In this document: positions 1 through 8,128 of the stretch, one piece after another
How positions within the stretch are numbered: the first letter of the stretch is position 1
Layout of the letters: each line of letters begins with the position of its first letter
From: Microcoleus sp. bin38.metabat.b11b12b14.051
GTDB taxonomy: Bacteria > Cyanobacteriota > Cyanobacteriia > Cyanobacteriales > Microcoleaceae
Reading direction: 5' to 3'
DNA length: 64,000 nt
Assembly (NCBI RefSeq): GCF_013299165.1
Contig: NZ_JAAFKD010000009.1
Span: 161,471 to 225,470 of the forward strand
Notes under the pieces: generated by a model
Told to the model about the DNA's origin: nothing
What the model saw: the letters and a program-made list of their open reading frames with translations, nothing else
The model's database searches: none
Made by a program: the position numbers and the translations under genes

Positions 1-258
1 ATCGATAAACGGCTGATAACCTTGGCTGGAACCGTAGCGACAAACGACTTCGCCGTATTCTGGGCTCGCCAAAAGTTCGGCTGTGCAATCGCGCCACAAC
101 TGCTCGACTTCCGGCAAAATCACCGGATTGCCGGCGCTTAAGTTGATAAATTCCTGCCCGTTGCCGGCTCTGAGAGTTTCTATAATATCTTTCATAATTG
201 CCCGAACTCCTGTGAGTTGGGACATTTGAGTGCCAAATTGAGTGAGGGCAGGGTTCAT
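1..258 (-). CDS. avtA: Valine-pyruvate transaminase-like PLP aminotransferase, N-terminal part
   Basis: Only the first 86 codons are in the window; the gene runs off the left edge. The ATG is at 258-256. The protein begins MNPALTQFGTQMSQLTG and continues with a segment reading INLSAGNPVILPEVEQLW. That layout (short N-terminal helix, then a GNP loop and an E-x-E-x-L-W helix) is that of the AvtA branch of class I/II PLP-dependent aminotransferases, which exchange amino groups between valine or alanine and their keto acids in the cytoplasm. The lysine that binds PLP lies outside the window, so activity cannot be judged. Assignment rests on resemblance of the N-terminus only; another class I aminotransferase of the same clade is possible. 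Confidence 0.7.
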   Translation of the reverse strand, partial: MNPALTQFGTQMSQLTGVRAIMKDIIETLRAGNGQEFINLSAGNPVILPEVEQLWRDCTAELLASPEYGEVVCRYGSSQGYQPFID

Positions 259-526
259 GATGCGGCCAGGATGATAGAGGTTGATGGTTTATTTATGATA
301 GCTTTTGTGCGATCGGTCTCAGGATAGGATTGATGGTGTTGGTTGGATTGGGCGATCGGATATTTCCGTCGGAATAGAGGAGGCGGGCGATCGTAGGATC
401 TGTTTTTCAGTAAGCGCTACATCAGTTCTGAAAATGCGTCTGTTGGTAGGTGTAAAAATCGAGGGCTTAAATTTTTTGGCTGTAATCCAACTGCTGTCAG
501 GGTTTGATGCCTCTGGCGATCAATAA
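259..526. other. Intergenic DNA, no supported gene
   Basis: There is a 73-codon open frame on the plus strand, but its translation has no recognisable family features and no clear ribosome binding site. I see several GCGATCG fragments (partial HIP1 sites) and nothing else I can support. Confidence 0.5.
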
Positions 527-683
527 AGTCAGACGCAAATGCTGAACCCTTTATCAGATAAGGGTTTCAAGGCAGAAGTCAAAATTTGGGTATTGACACC
601 TGGAGGCTGAAATGATACTTTTGTTTTGTGAGACGCAAATGAACCTTGAAAACCAAATACAGCAAGGGTTTAAAACCCCGGCA
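527..683 (+). promoter_or_regulatory. Probable leader of CRISPR array 1
   Basis: This stretch lies directly upstream of the first repeat in the direction given by the GATTGAAAC repeat 3' end. It contains the direct repeat AGACGCAAATG near 530 and 631, and a possible promoter: TTGACA at 593-598 with GATACT at 614-619, a 15-bp spacing that is slightly short. The array's degenerate repeats are all at the other end, which agrees with the leader being here. Inference from position and orientation. Confidence 0.55.
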
Positions 684-2067
684 GCGGGAAAACCCATAAA
701 CCCCTACTAGGGATTGAAACAAGGTGATGGAACAAGAAAAGCGCCAATTACTGCGCGGGAAAACCCATAAACCCCTACTAGGGATTGAAACATTAGGCTT
801 TTCAACAAAGAGCCGTATTACGAAAGCGGGAAAACCCATAAACCCCTACTAGGGATTGAAACTCAACAGCCGACAAGCTGTATATGATAGACTTTGCGGG
901 AAAACCCATAAACCCCTACTAGGGATTGAAACTGCATCAAATTCATCATCGTCCTCATGAATTTTGCGGGAAAACCCATAAACCCCTACTAGGGATTGAA
1001 ACCCATTTCCTAAATTAAGACCTGCGATCGGCCATGCGGGAAAACCCATAAACCCCTACTAGGGATTGAAACGCCATGATCTCGGTGTGACTGCTCTCGA
1101 AGTCAGGCGGGAAAACCCATAAACCCCTACTAGGGATTGAAACTTTGAGGTGACTTTTGCCGGTAAATCCTAATTGGCGGGAAAACCCATAAACCCCTAC
1201 TAGGGATTGAAACGCAGCGAGTCGTTTTCCGTCAACTGAGAAGGGTGCGGGAAAACCCATAAACCCCTACTAGGGATTGAAACCAGAGCGACCCGGAAGC
1301 AACAAGCTATATTTCGCTGGGCGGGAAAACCCATAAACCCCTACTAGGGATTGAAACCTGCGCGAATCTTATTGCCACTTACTATCGGATGCGGGAAAAC
1401 CCATAAACCCCTACTAGGGATTGAAACTCTTTAGCTTGCCATACCGACACAGAAACTGAGTCAAAGCGGGAAAACCCATAAACCCCTACTAGGGATTGAA
1501 ACCGCATTGTTCTGCCTTACGGAATAAAACAAATTTGGCGGGAAAACCCATAAACCCCTACTAGGGATTGAAACCTAAATGTGGTTTTAAATACAATGAC
1601 TAATCCTCGCGGGAAAACCCATAAACCCCTACTAGGGATTGAAACATACCCTTCATTGCGTCGCTGTTAGCGCACCGCGGGAAAACCCATAAACCCCTAC
1701 TAGGGATTGAAACGCAGACTCCAATGCCCACTCTGGCGCTATATCCAGCAGCCACAAGCGGGAAAACCCATAAACCCCTACTAGGGATTGAAACCGATTA
1801 GTGATAAAATCCTTGATTACTTTCAAGCGGGAAAACCCATAAACCCCTACTAGGGATTGAAACTAAATCGCTTATAGTACCAACCGGAGATTGTTCCGCT
1901 GCGGGAAAACCCATAAACCCCTACTAGGGATTGAAACCATTTCCGTTTTCTCTTGCTCATTTGATTACATCAGCGGGAAAACCCATTTTCCCGACGTAGG
2001 GCTTGAAACGACCGTAAAACGTAACCCGCCGCCAGAAAACCCATAAACCCCTACTAGGGATTGAAAC
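684..2067 (+). CRISPR. CRISPR array 1: 20 repeats, 19 spacers, no cas genes nearby
   Basis: A 37-nt repeat starting GCGGGAAAACCCATAAA and ending CTAGGGATTGAAAC occurs 20 times, first at 684-720. Spacers are mostly 31-38 nt, with one of 44 (1714-1757) and a last one of only 21 nt (2010-2030). The first 18 repeats look identical; the 19th (1973-2009) has its middle replaced and the 20th (2031-2067) has two changes near its start. The ATTGAAAC end is the usual 5' handle of Cas6-processed type I or III crRNAs, so transcription should be left to right. No cas gene with this repeat type is in the window; the effector must be elsewhere. Several spacers have open frames but on mixed strands. Confidence 0.98.
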
Positions 2068-2112
2068 CAGATTAAAATGATCGAGTTACACAGACCTTAT
2101 ATCTGAATTCCC

Positions 2113-2952
2113 ATGCGTACTTGGCAAGCCGATTTTTACCGCCGCCCTCTCCGAGACGAAACCGGCAAACCATTGTGGGAACTCCTCATCTGCGACTCGG
2201 CACAAACTTTTCAATTTAGCGCCCTTTGTCGCCAATCGGAAGCAAACTCTAACTGGCTGGCCGCCCAATTCCAGCAGCAAGCTCTAACCCAGAAATTGCC
2301 CGATCGCATTCAAGTATTTAGACCTCAGTCTCTCAGTTTAATCGAAGCTGCGGGCAAAGTTTTGGGTGTCAAAGTAGAAGCGACTCGGCGCACCGCCGCC
2401 CTGAAAACCCTGCTACAACAACGCGCCCAAGAATATGCCAGTTTGCCTAATTATACAGGTGAGACTTACGGGGCGATCGCCCTAGAAACTCCCCCACCAA
2501 TCCCCCTACCCGAAAACCTCTGGGGCGATAGCTGGCGTTTTGCTTCCCTACCCGCCGGCGACATCGTGGAAGCTTTCGCAGGGCGTCCCCTCCCCATATT
2601 GGAAATGCCGGAATTTCTATTACCCCTGAACTTGGGCCTAGCCTCAACAGTACCCGTGCCCGGAGTTGTAATTGACGGCGGGCGACAGTCAATGCGCTTA
2701 GCTAGATGGCTTCAGGATGCCAAACCCTTCGCATTGAATTATATCGCCGGAGCTCCCGACGGATTGATTTTAGAAGCGGGATTAGCCGACAGATGGGTTG
2801 TCGCAACTTTTGAAGATAGCGAAGTAAAAGCCGCCGCCGAAACTTATCAACAGCGGAAACAATCGAGTCAAGGATTGCATTTCTTATTAGTCCAGCCCGA
2901 TGATACTGGCACGACTTATACAGGCTTTTGGCTGTTGAATTTAAATTCGTAA
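2113..2952 (+). CDS. Tab2/Atab2 family RNA-binding protein (DUF1092)
   Basis: A 279-aa protein beginning MRTWQADFYRRPLRDETG, with WELLICD shortly after. This W-x-A-D-F-Y-R-R-P start and the C-terminal FHFLLVQPDD/GFWLL-type ending are hallmarks of the cyanobacterial and plastid Tab2/Atab2 family. In Chlamydomonas and Arabidopsis these proteins bind the 5' leader of psaB mRNA and are needed for photosystem I translation; a matching role in cyanobacteria is inferred, not shown. Length is typical (about 280-300 aa). The ATG at 2113 lies only 45 bp from the last CRISPR repeat, so CRISPR transcription may read into this gene. No membrane segment or signal peptide is visible. Confidence 0.85.
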   Translation: MRTWQADFYRRPLRDETGKPLWELLICDSAQTFQFSALCRQSEANSNWLAAQFQQQALTQKLPDRIQVFRPQSLSLIEAAGKVLGVKVEATRRTAALKTLLQQRAQEYASLPNYTGETYGAIALETPPPIPLPENLWGDSWRFASLPAGDIVEAFAGRPLPILEMPEFLLPLNLGLASTVPVPGVVIDGGRQSMRLARWLQDAKPFALNYIAGAPDGLILEAGLADRWVVATFEDSEVKAAAETYQQRKQSSQGLHFLLVQPDDTGTTYTGFWLLNLNS

Positions 2953-2966
2953 TAGTTAATCCCGCA

Positions 2967-3089
2967 GGGTGCATCTCACTTTTGAAGAGGGCGAAGCATG
3001 ACCGCATATAAGTTATTAGTTACAATCCCATATTGACTGCGGTCATGCTTCGCCCCTACAAACATATTTGCCTTCATTGAGATGCACCC
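2967..3089. mobile_element. MITE-like element with 12-bp terminal inverted repeats and 8-bp target duplication
   Basis: The 123-bp element starts GGGTGCATCTCA and ends TGAGATGCACCC, a perfect 12-bp inverted repeat. Internally GAAGCATGACCGCA and TGCGGTCATGCTTC are also inverted. It is flanked on both sides by ATCCCGCA (2959-2966 and 3090-3097), the expected footprint of transposition with an 8-bp target duplication. It has no coding capacity, so a full-length transposon elsewhere must supply the transposase. Confidence 0.85.
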
Positions 3090-3175
3090 ATCCCGCATCC
3101 TAGAAATCGGCAGCTAGTAAAACTTTCACTCGCGCGATCGCCCTTTCTAGCTGCGGACAACTGATAATTATCGGA

Positions 3176-3313
3176 CAATACGGTTTACTTAAGAGAGATC
3201 TCCCTGGCACACCCCTTGAAAAAGGGGGGGACAAGAAGCTCTCAAAGTCCCCCTTCTTAAGGGGGATTTAGGGGGATCTCCGGGGCATAAATAGCGTTAA
3301 GTAAACCGTATTG
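3176..3313. mobile_element. MITE-like element with 17-bp terminal inverted repeats and 10-bp target duplication
   Basis: The 138-bp element starts CAATACGGTTTACTTAA and ends with its exact reverse complement. The 10-bp word AATTATCGGA occurs directly on both sides (3166-3175 and 3314-3323). The interior contains the CCCTT/AAGGGGG inverted block common in cyanobacterial intergenic DNA. Long target duplications of 10-12 bp are known for IS4-type elements; the parent family is not established here. Confidence 0.85.
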
Positions 3314-3426
3314 AATTATCGGAGATTATCTTATTTTTGATCTCAAAATGCGATCGCCAAAATCACACTATCACTCGCAATAAGCGCCAGCAGACACAGG
3401 CTGAATCACTATTTTTTGAAATTTCT

Positions 3427-3633
3427 CTATTCCACCACCAGAATCAATCCTTCTTGGATGCCCTGATGTACTCGGTTAATCTGACACCGATCCTTTTCGT
3501 TGAGGCGGTTTGTCGAAAGCATTGCAGACTTCAGCAGCCGCCTGTCGAGGGGCGTAATTTGGCGAAAAGCAAAGATTCGTTGGACGATCGCCTCGATCGC
3601 GATTTTAGGTACGCTAGTAGAATTTACTGTCAT
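3427..3633 (-). CDS. Small conserved cyanobacterial protein, unknown function
   Basis: A 68-aa protein with the sequence style AIEAIVQRIFAFRQITPLD followed by LLKSAML and INRVHQGIQEGLILVVE. I recognise the FRQIT...LL.SA.L....LN...Q.INRV..G...GLI.VV pattern as that of short proteins widespread in filamentous cyanobacteria, for which no function is known to me. It has no signal peptide or membrane segment and is predicted mostly helical. The opposite strand also has a 107-codon open frame (3337-3660), but that one has no family features, so I prefer this strand. It is divergent from mtnP, with about 200 bp between the two starts. Confidence 0.6.
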   Translation of the reverse strand: MTVNSTSVPKIAIEAIVQRIFAFRQITPLDRRLLKSAMLSTNRLNEKDRCQINRVHQGIQEGLILVVE

Positions 3634-3842
3634 TTTTTTAACACCCTAGAAAATAGGTAACAGAACCCTGTACCTTTATTCTTAAAGATTGCGTAAAGAT
3701 ACATTCTGATTCAAATCATACTTATTTTGTGACAATGCAGTGTATAAACAGTAACAATTGCCATAAAAATTAAATTATCTTTACGCAAACTTAACAATGG
3801 CCCGATAGAATCACTAACAGTAAAATTCAGGCATAGGGTAAA

Positions 3843-4715
3843 ATGGCACAGGCAAAAATCGGCATTATCGGCGGCAGCGGTTTGTATAACATGGAAGCCC
3901 TCAAGGATGTTGAAGAGGTAAAAATTGATACACCCTTTGGCGCGCCATCTGATGCAGCGATTGTGGGAACTTTGGACGGTACGCCCGTCGCATTTATGGC
4001 CAGACACGGCCGCAATCACACTTTTTTGCCCTCGGAAGTGCCGTATCGGGCAAATATCTATGCCATGAAGAGTCTGGGAGTTGAGTATTTAATCTCAGCG
4101 TCGGCGGTTGGTTCGCTCAAAGCAGAGGCCAAACCTTTAGATATGGTAGTACCGGATCAGTTTATCGATCGCACAAAAAATCGAGCTTCTACATTTTTCG
4201 GAGAAGGAATAGTCGGTCACATCACCTTTGGCGATCCGATCTGCGGCGAATTGGCTAAAGTGTTAGCAAGTGCGATCGAATCCTTGAACCTCGCCGACGT
4301 TTCCCTACACCGTGGCGGCACCTACGTCTGCATGGAAGGCCCCGCATTTTCCACAAAAGCAGAATCCCACCTTTACCGCAGTTGGGGGGCGACAGTCATC
4401 GGAATGACGAATTTGCCGGAAGCAAAATTAGCCAGAGAAGCAGAGATTGCTTACGCAACTTTAGCCTTAGTCACCGATTACGATTGTTGGCATACCGAAC
4501 ACGACAGCGTAACAGTAGAAATGGTAATCGCCAACTTGCACCGCAATGCGGAAAACGCCCAAAAAGTAATTCAAGAAACTGTGCGGAGGCTGAGTGAAAA
4601 TCCCCCGATTTCTGATGCACATTCAGCTTTGAAATATGCAATTCTGACTCCACTGGACAAAGTACCGGCTGCAACTAAGGAGAAAATGGGTTTGTTGTTA
4701 CAAAAATATTTGTAA
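3843..4715 (+). CDS. mtnP: S-methyl-5'-thioadenosine phosphorylase
   Basis: A 290-aa cytoplasmic enzyme that cleaves 5'-methylthioadenosine with phosphate to adenine and methylthioribose-1-phosphate, the first step of methionine salvage and removal of a polyamine-synthesis by-product. The sequence shows the family phosphate loop [12 protein letters not shown] at the N-terminus, then [33 protein letters not shown] and [22 protein letters not shown], then [16 protein letters not shown], where an Asn or Asp controls base specificity. Length and order are typical of MtnP. The ATG at 3843 follows an AT-rich upstream region. It stands alone; a 99-bp tandem repeat array follows immediately. Confidence 0.95.
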   Translation: MAQAKIGIIGGSGLYNMEALKDVEEVKIDTPFGAPSDAAIVGTLDGTPVAFMARHGRNHTFLPSEVPYRANIYAMKSLGVEYLISASAVGSLKAEAKPLDMVVPDQFIDRTKNRASTFFGEGIVGHITFGDPICGELAKVLASAIESLNLADVSLHRGGTYVCMEGPAFSTKAESHLYRSWGATVIGMTNLPEAKLAREAEIAYATLALVTDYDCWHTEHDSVTVEMVIANLHRNAENAQKVIQETVRRLSENPPISDAHSALKYAILTPLDKVPAATKEKMGLLLQKYL

Positions 4716-4728
4716 GTTCCTACAAGTT

Positions 4729-5316
4729 CTACAAAGTTTTGGTTTACGCTAATCTCAGAAACCGGGTTTCTTCCTAGATTTTTCGTACTCAGCCAAAATT
4801 ATGCTCAGAAACCCGGTTTCTCGCTACTTACAAAGTTTTGGTGTACGCTAATCTCAGAAACCGGGTTTCTTTCTAGATTTTTCGTACTCAGCCGAAATTA
4901 TGCTCAGAAACCCGGTTTCTCGCTACTTACAAAGTTTTGGTGTACGCTAATCTCAGAAACCGGGTTTCTTCCTAGATTTTTCGTACTCAGCCGAAATTAT
5001 GCTCAGAAACCCGGTTTCTCGCTACTTACAAAGTTTTGGTGTACGCTAATCTCAGAAACCGGGTTTCTTCCTAGATTTTTCGTACTCAGCCGAAATTATG
5101 CTCAGAAACCCGGTTTCTCGCTACTTACAAAGTTTTGGTGTACGCTAATCTCAGAAACCGGGTTTCTTCCTAGATTTTTCGTACTCAGCCGAAATTATGC
5201 TCAGAAACCCGGTTTCTCGCTACTTACAAAGTTTTGGTGTACGCTAATCTCAGAAACCGGGTTTCTTTCTAGATTTTTCGTACTCAGCCGAAATTATTCT
5301 AAGAAACCCGGTTTCT
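4729..5316. repeat. 99-bp tandem repeat, six copies, each with two opposed hairpins
   Basis: The marker GTxTACGCTAATCTCAG recurs at 4742, 4841, 4940, 5039, 5138 and 5237, an exact period of 99 bp. Every unit contains the near-palindromes AGAAACCGGGTTTCT and AGAAACCCGGTTTCT, separated by about 45 bp. Copies differ by only a few bases (for example TTCC versus TTTC before TAGATTTTT), so the expansion is recent. The block sits between the convergent ends of mtnP and the TPR gene and may act as a terminator for both. Confidence 0.95.
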
Positions 5317-5337
5317 CAATTTCCATTCGCCCATCTA

Positions 5338-6564
5338 TTAACCGATCAACTGCTTAAAGGCATCGTGTTGGCGAATTTTTTCTAAATCGGCTTCATTTTT
5401 TGCCAACTCTTTACACAAATTAGGATTGAGATTTAGAGCGCGCTTTAAATTTTCAATTGCTAATTCAATTTTACCTTGTAGCGCATAACATCGAGCTTTA
5501 TTGTACCATATTCTGTAAAAATCAGGTCTAATTTTAGCCGCATTGTCGTAGGAGTCGATCGCTGCTTCGTACTTTTGCAATTTGGAGAGTGCCACGCCTC
5601 GATTGTTCCAAGCGTCAGTATAATCATTTTTGACTTGTAGAGCTTGATTGTAGGAAATTACGGCTTGTTCGTATTCCTGCATTTTGGAAAAAGCAACGCC
5701 TCGGTTGTTCCAAGCGTCGGCGTAATCGGGTTTGGCTTGAATTGCTTGTTCGTAACAGCCGATCGCCTCTGGGTACTTCTGCAACTCCAACAATACCACG
5801 CCTCGGTTGTTCCAAGCATCGGGATAATTGGGACGGAGTGTGGTAGCTTGTTCGTAGGATGCGAGCGCCTCTGGATAGCGCTGCATTCTAGTGAATACTA
5901 CTCCGCGGTTGTTCCAAGTATCGGCTAAATCCGGCTGAATTTGCAGTGCTCGATCGTAAGCTGCGATCGCATCTTCATAGCGGTTTTCAAAGAAGCAAGC
6001 ATCTCCCTGTTTCGCATAGTCGCCTGCACTCAATAACTGTTGGTAATTGCCGTAGTTAACCGGAGCGAATTCTTGTATTTGGGCGTCGGGCAATAAAAGG
6101 TCTGTATCAGCATCCGCTGGGTTAGTTTGGTGTTGAATTTCGCCTAGGATACTTTCAGCATCGGAAATTAATATTTTTAATTGAGAGATTGTATCATAGT
6201 GAAGACTTTCGATTTCTTGGCGAGCAATTGTTGTCTGCTTGGACAATTTGCCCAACAGAAACCACACAGCGACTCCGGCTGCTGTCGGAAACAATGTTAA
6301 GGCAATTACCAGCCCGTTGATCACTGTAGCCGTGCGCCCGAAAGCGATGTCAACTTCTTCTTGAACTCGATCGCGAATTTCGTCTTTTATTTGCTGCTGA
6401 GGCAATTCCTGCTGAATTAACACTCCCCCAGCCCTCGGTTGCGACGCAGAAACGCTACTGGCACAGACTAGAATAGTCAAAAGGGCGATCGAGCTAATAT
6501 TTGTTCTCAAAATACTTGACAAACGCATAGCTTTAGTGATATGCACCTGATTTGCGGTTTTCAT
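5338..6564 (-). CDS. Membrane-anchored TPR protein
   Basis: A 408-aa protein. A hydrophobic stretch near residues 22-40 (SSIALLTILVCASSVSASQ) looks like a signal peptide with an A-x-A-type end. A second hydrophobic segment around 83-105 (VINGLVIALTLFPTAAGVAVWFLLG) is a likely membrane helix. A helical linker follows, then five or six tetratricopeptide repeats from about residue 180 to 390, each centred on WNNRGV and a Y-x-E-A-I-x-x-Y-x-x-A helix. TPRs mediate protein-protein contacts, so a scaffold role at the cytoplasmic or thylakoid membrane is inferred; the partner is unknown. The repeats are very similar at DNA level. ATG chosen at 6564; an internal Met at residue 13 would also leave the signal peptide intact. 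Confidence 0.8.
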   Translation of the reverse strand: MKTANQVHITKAMRLSSILRTNISSIALLTILVCASSVSASQPRAGGVLIQQELPQQQIKDEIRDRVQEEVDIAFGRTATVINGLVIALTLFPTAAGVAVWFLLGKLSKQTTIARQEIESLHYDTISQLKILISDAESILGEIQHQTNPADADTDLLLPDAQIQEFAPVNYGNYQQLLSAGDYAKQGDACFFENRYEDAIAAYDRALQIQPDLADTWNNRGVVFTRMQRYPEALASYEQATTLRPNYPDAWNNRGVVLLELQKYPEAIGCYEQAIQAKPDYADAWNNRGVAFSKMQEYEQAVISYNQALQVKNDYTDAWNNRGVALSKLQKYEAAIDSYDNAAKIRPDFYRIWYNKARCYALQGKIELAIENLKRALNLNPNLCKELAKNEADLEKIRQHDAFKQLIG

Positions 6565-6640
6565 ATGTCAAGAGATGCTGGTAAAGATGATCTCAGCCTA
6601 GCCGATTTGTTCAAAAACTATTAAGTACAGGATATCTGTT

Positions 6641-7132
6641 GTGCAGTCCCCTCCCATTAAGTGCTTGACGCAGGAATTGTTAGACGAAGTTGCAATTTCC
6701 TCCCGCAGCAGCCCCCGCGGGCGACAAAACTACAATTTTCACGATTTGTCAGAAAAGGTGCAGCGGTTTGTCAACGTGCTGCAAATGGGTACTTACGTTC
6801 GCCCTCACCGACACCTGCGCCCACCCTCCGTTAACGGTTTTGAGTTTTTTGTGGTGATTCAAGGAGAAGTAGGTATTCTAATTTTGAACGAAAACGGTCA
6901 AATCTTGCGATCGTTGCGAGTCAGCGCTGTCGGGCCCACCCGCGCCGTGGAACTTCCAGAGGGGACTATTCACACGTTGGTAGCTTTGGCTGCGGATACC
7001 GTGATTTTGGAGTTCAAGGAAGGGCCTTATGAGGTGGCGGCGGATAAAGACTTTTTGCAAAATTTTCCGGCTGAGGGAAGTGTGGCGGCGCGGGAATTAG
7101 TCTTGATTTGGGAAGCTGAATTTAACAGTTGA
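6641..7132 (+). CDS. WbuC family cupin metalloprotein
   Basis: A 163-aa protein starting with GTG at 6641 (no better upstream start). It contains a cupin core: VNVLQMGTYVRPHRHLRPP, with the H-x-H metal-binding pair, then GFEFFVVIQGEVGILILNENG and a C-terminal VELPEGTIHTLVAL, with Glu and a second His. This matches the WbuC-type small cupin family found beside sugar and polysaccharide genes in other bacteria; the reaction is not established. The extreme C-terminus (AEFNS) and stop codon lie at the edge of a GTTGACA-containing tandem repeat, so the last residues may have been shaped by that repeat. Confidence 0.75.
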   Translation: MQSPPIKCLTQELLDEVAISSRSSPRGRQNYNFHDLSEKVQRFVNVLQMGTYVRPHRHLRPPSVNGFEFFVVIQGEVGILILNENGQILRSLRVSAVGPTRAVELPEGTIHTLVALAADTVILEFKEGPYEVAADKDFLQNFPAEGSVAARELVLIWEAEFNS

Positions 7133-7275
7133 CAGTTGACCTGGGACAGTTGACTGTTGACTCCGAAAGCAGTTGACAGTTGACCTGGGACAGTTGACAG
7201 TTGACTCCGAAAGCAGTTGACCTGGGACAGTTGACAGTTGACTCCGAAAGCAGTTGACCTGGGACAGTTGACAGT
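7123..7275. repeat. ACAGTTGAC tandem repeat block
   Basis: Repeating units made of ACAGTTGAC and TCCGAAAGCAGTTGACC, about 33-48 bp each, four irregular copies. They start at the stop codon of the cupin gene. An open frame across them on the minus strand is an artefact of the repeat period. Confidence 0.85.
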
Positions 7276-7335
7276 TGGTAATTGTTATTTATTATTTTTG
7301 AATATCTCCCCATAATCAGTAACTAATGACTACTG

Positions 7336-7431
7336 ACCAATGACAAATGACCACCCTTCGGCTTCGCGAGCGGGCGAGATGACCAATGACCACCCTTCGG
7401 CTTCGCGAGCGGGCGAGATGACTAATGACTA
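7336..7431. repeat. Direct repeats CACCCTTCGGCTTCGCGAGC with ATGACTAATGAC satellites
   Basis: The block CACCCTTCGGCTTCGCGAGC-GGGCGAGATGAC occurs twice, 39 bp apart, surrounded by GACCAATGAC/ACTAATGAC words. The same decorations occur in many cyanobacterial intergenic regions. The right end reaches into the 3' end of the neighbouring minus-strand gene and supplies its stop codon. Confidence 0.8.
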
Positions 7432-7919
7432 ATAAATCTAATTGTTGTCATCCGATTGTATAAATCTGGGGCAGTGCGAATGATTTTTCTCAGAAGTTCA
7501 TCTGTTACCCAAAAGACGACGGGAAAGGAAAATTTTTTGCTGAATTCGGTGCATACTAGGTTGGTGGAAATCAGCAATCGATCGATCGACTCCACTGACT
7601 CCAAACCGATGATCATTAAAGCTGGAGGCTTTTCGCTGCCTACTTCTGCTGCGATGGTGGTGTAGAGAGTTGTCGCTGATTTGGGCAAAATTAGTTGCAG
7701 CGGTTTCTGGGCGGAATTTGCTTGCAGGCGATCGACTATTTGCTGTCGCAAAGCCAGCGAGTTGCAGTGCACTAAAACGAAAGAAAAGTAACCTTGCGAA
7801 AGACGCAGCGCCCGAATTAAAGTAGAGAACGACCGCTCGTTATATTTGGCTGATTCGTACTGAGCTGCATCGTCTTTACCTGTATTTTCTGAGCTGTTCT
7901 CGACAAACATAAATTGCAC
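7422..7919 (-). CDS. Conserved cyanobacterial protein, probably truncated N-terminal module of a larger TPR/ATPase-type protein
   Basis: A 165-aa protein. The core from FSTLIRALRLSQGYFSFVLVHCN through LPKSATTLYTTIAAE, ALMIIGLES and FPVVFWVTDELLRKIIRTAPDLYN resembles, as I recall it, the N-terminal domain of long cyanobacterial proteins that continue into ATPase or TPR regions. Here it ends abruptly after TTIRF with ISH and a stop that falls inside the ACTAATGAC repeat DNA. I therefore infer that repeat insertion or a deletion removed the rest. No Walker motif is seen; the LVHCN segment could be part of an ATPase-like fold that binds no nucleotide. Function unknown. Confidence 0.6.
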   Translation of the reverse strand: MQFMFVENSSENTGKDDAAQYESAKYNERSFSTLIRALRLSQGYFSFVLVHCNSLALRQQIVDRLQANSAQKPLQLILPKSATTLYTTIAAEVGSEKPPALMIIGLESVESIDRLLISTNLVCTEFSKKFSFPVVFWVTDELLRKIIRTAPDLYNRMTTIRFISH

Positions 7920-8128
7920 GTCTCTTATCTAGTTTTAGGCATTTTCTAGATTAAGTGCTGTTTCTAAAGAAAATCTGAAGGTAGGAAAAAAATCTAGAAA
8001 ACATTCGGCTGATTTTAGCACTGTTTTGAATTAATATCAATACTTCTATAAACTAATTTTGCTTCACCCGGTCTGGCGCCACCTGTGGCGAAAAAACCAG
8101 ATAAAATGTAGTTTAAAATACAAAAAAC

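Noticed and set aside
305..526. 73-codon plus-strand open frame before CRISPR array 1
   Set aside because: No family features and no ribosome binding site; ordinary intergenic composition.
579..1260. Three minus-strand open frames through CRISPR array 1
   Set aside because: They consist of translated repeats (GLWVFP, QSLVGVYGFSR words) and are artefacts of the array.
3337..3660. 107-codon plus-strand frame opposite the small conserved gene
   Set aside because: Lacks family pattern; the minus strand has a recognisable conserved small protein.
7122..7313. 63-codon minus-strand frame in the GTTGACA repeats
   Set aside because: Peptide is a repeat of QLSQVN words, from the tandem DNA repeat.
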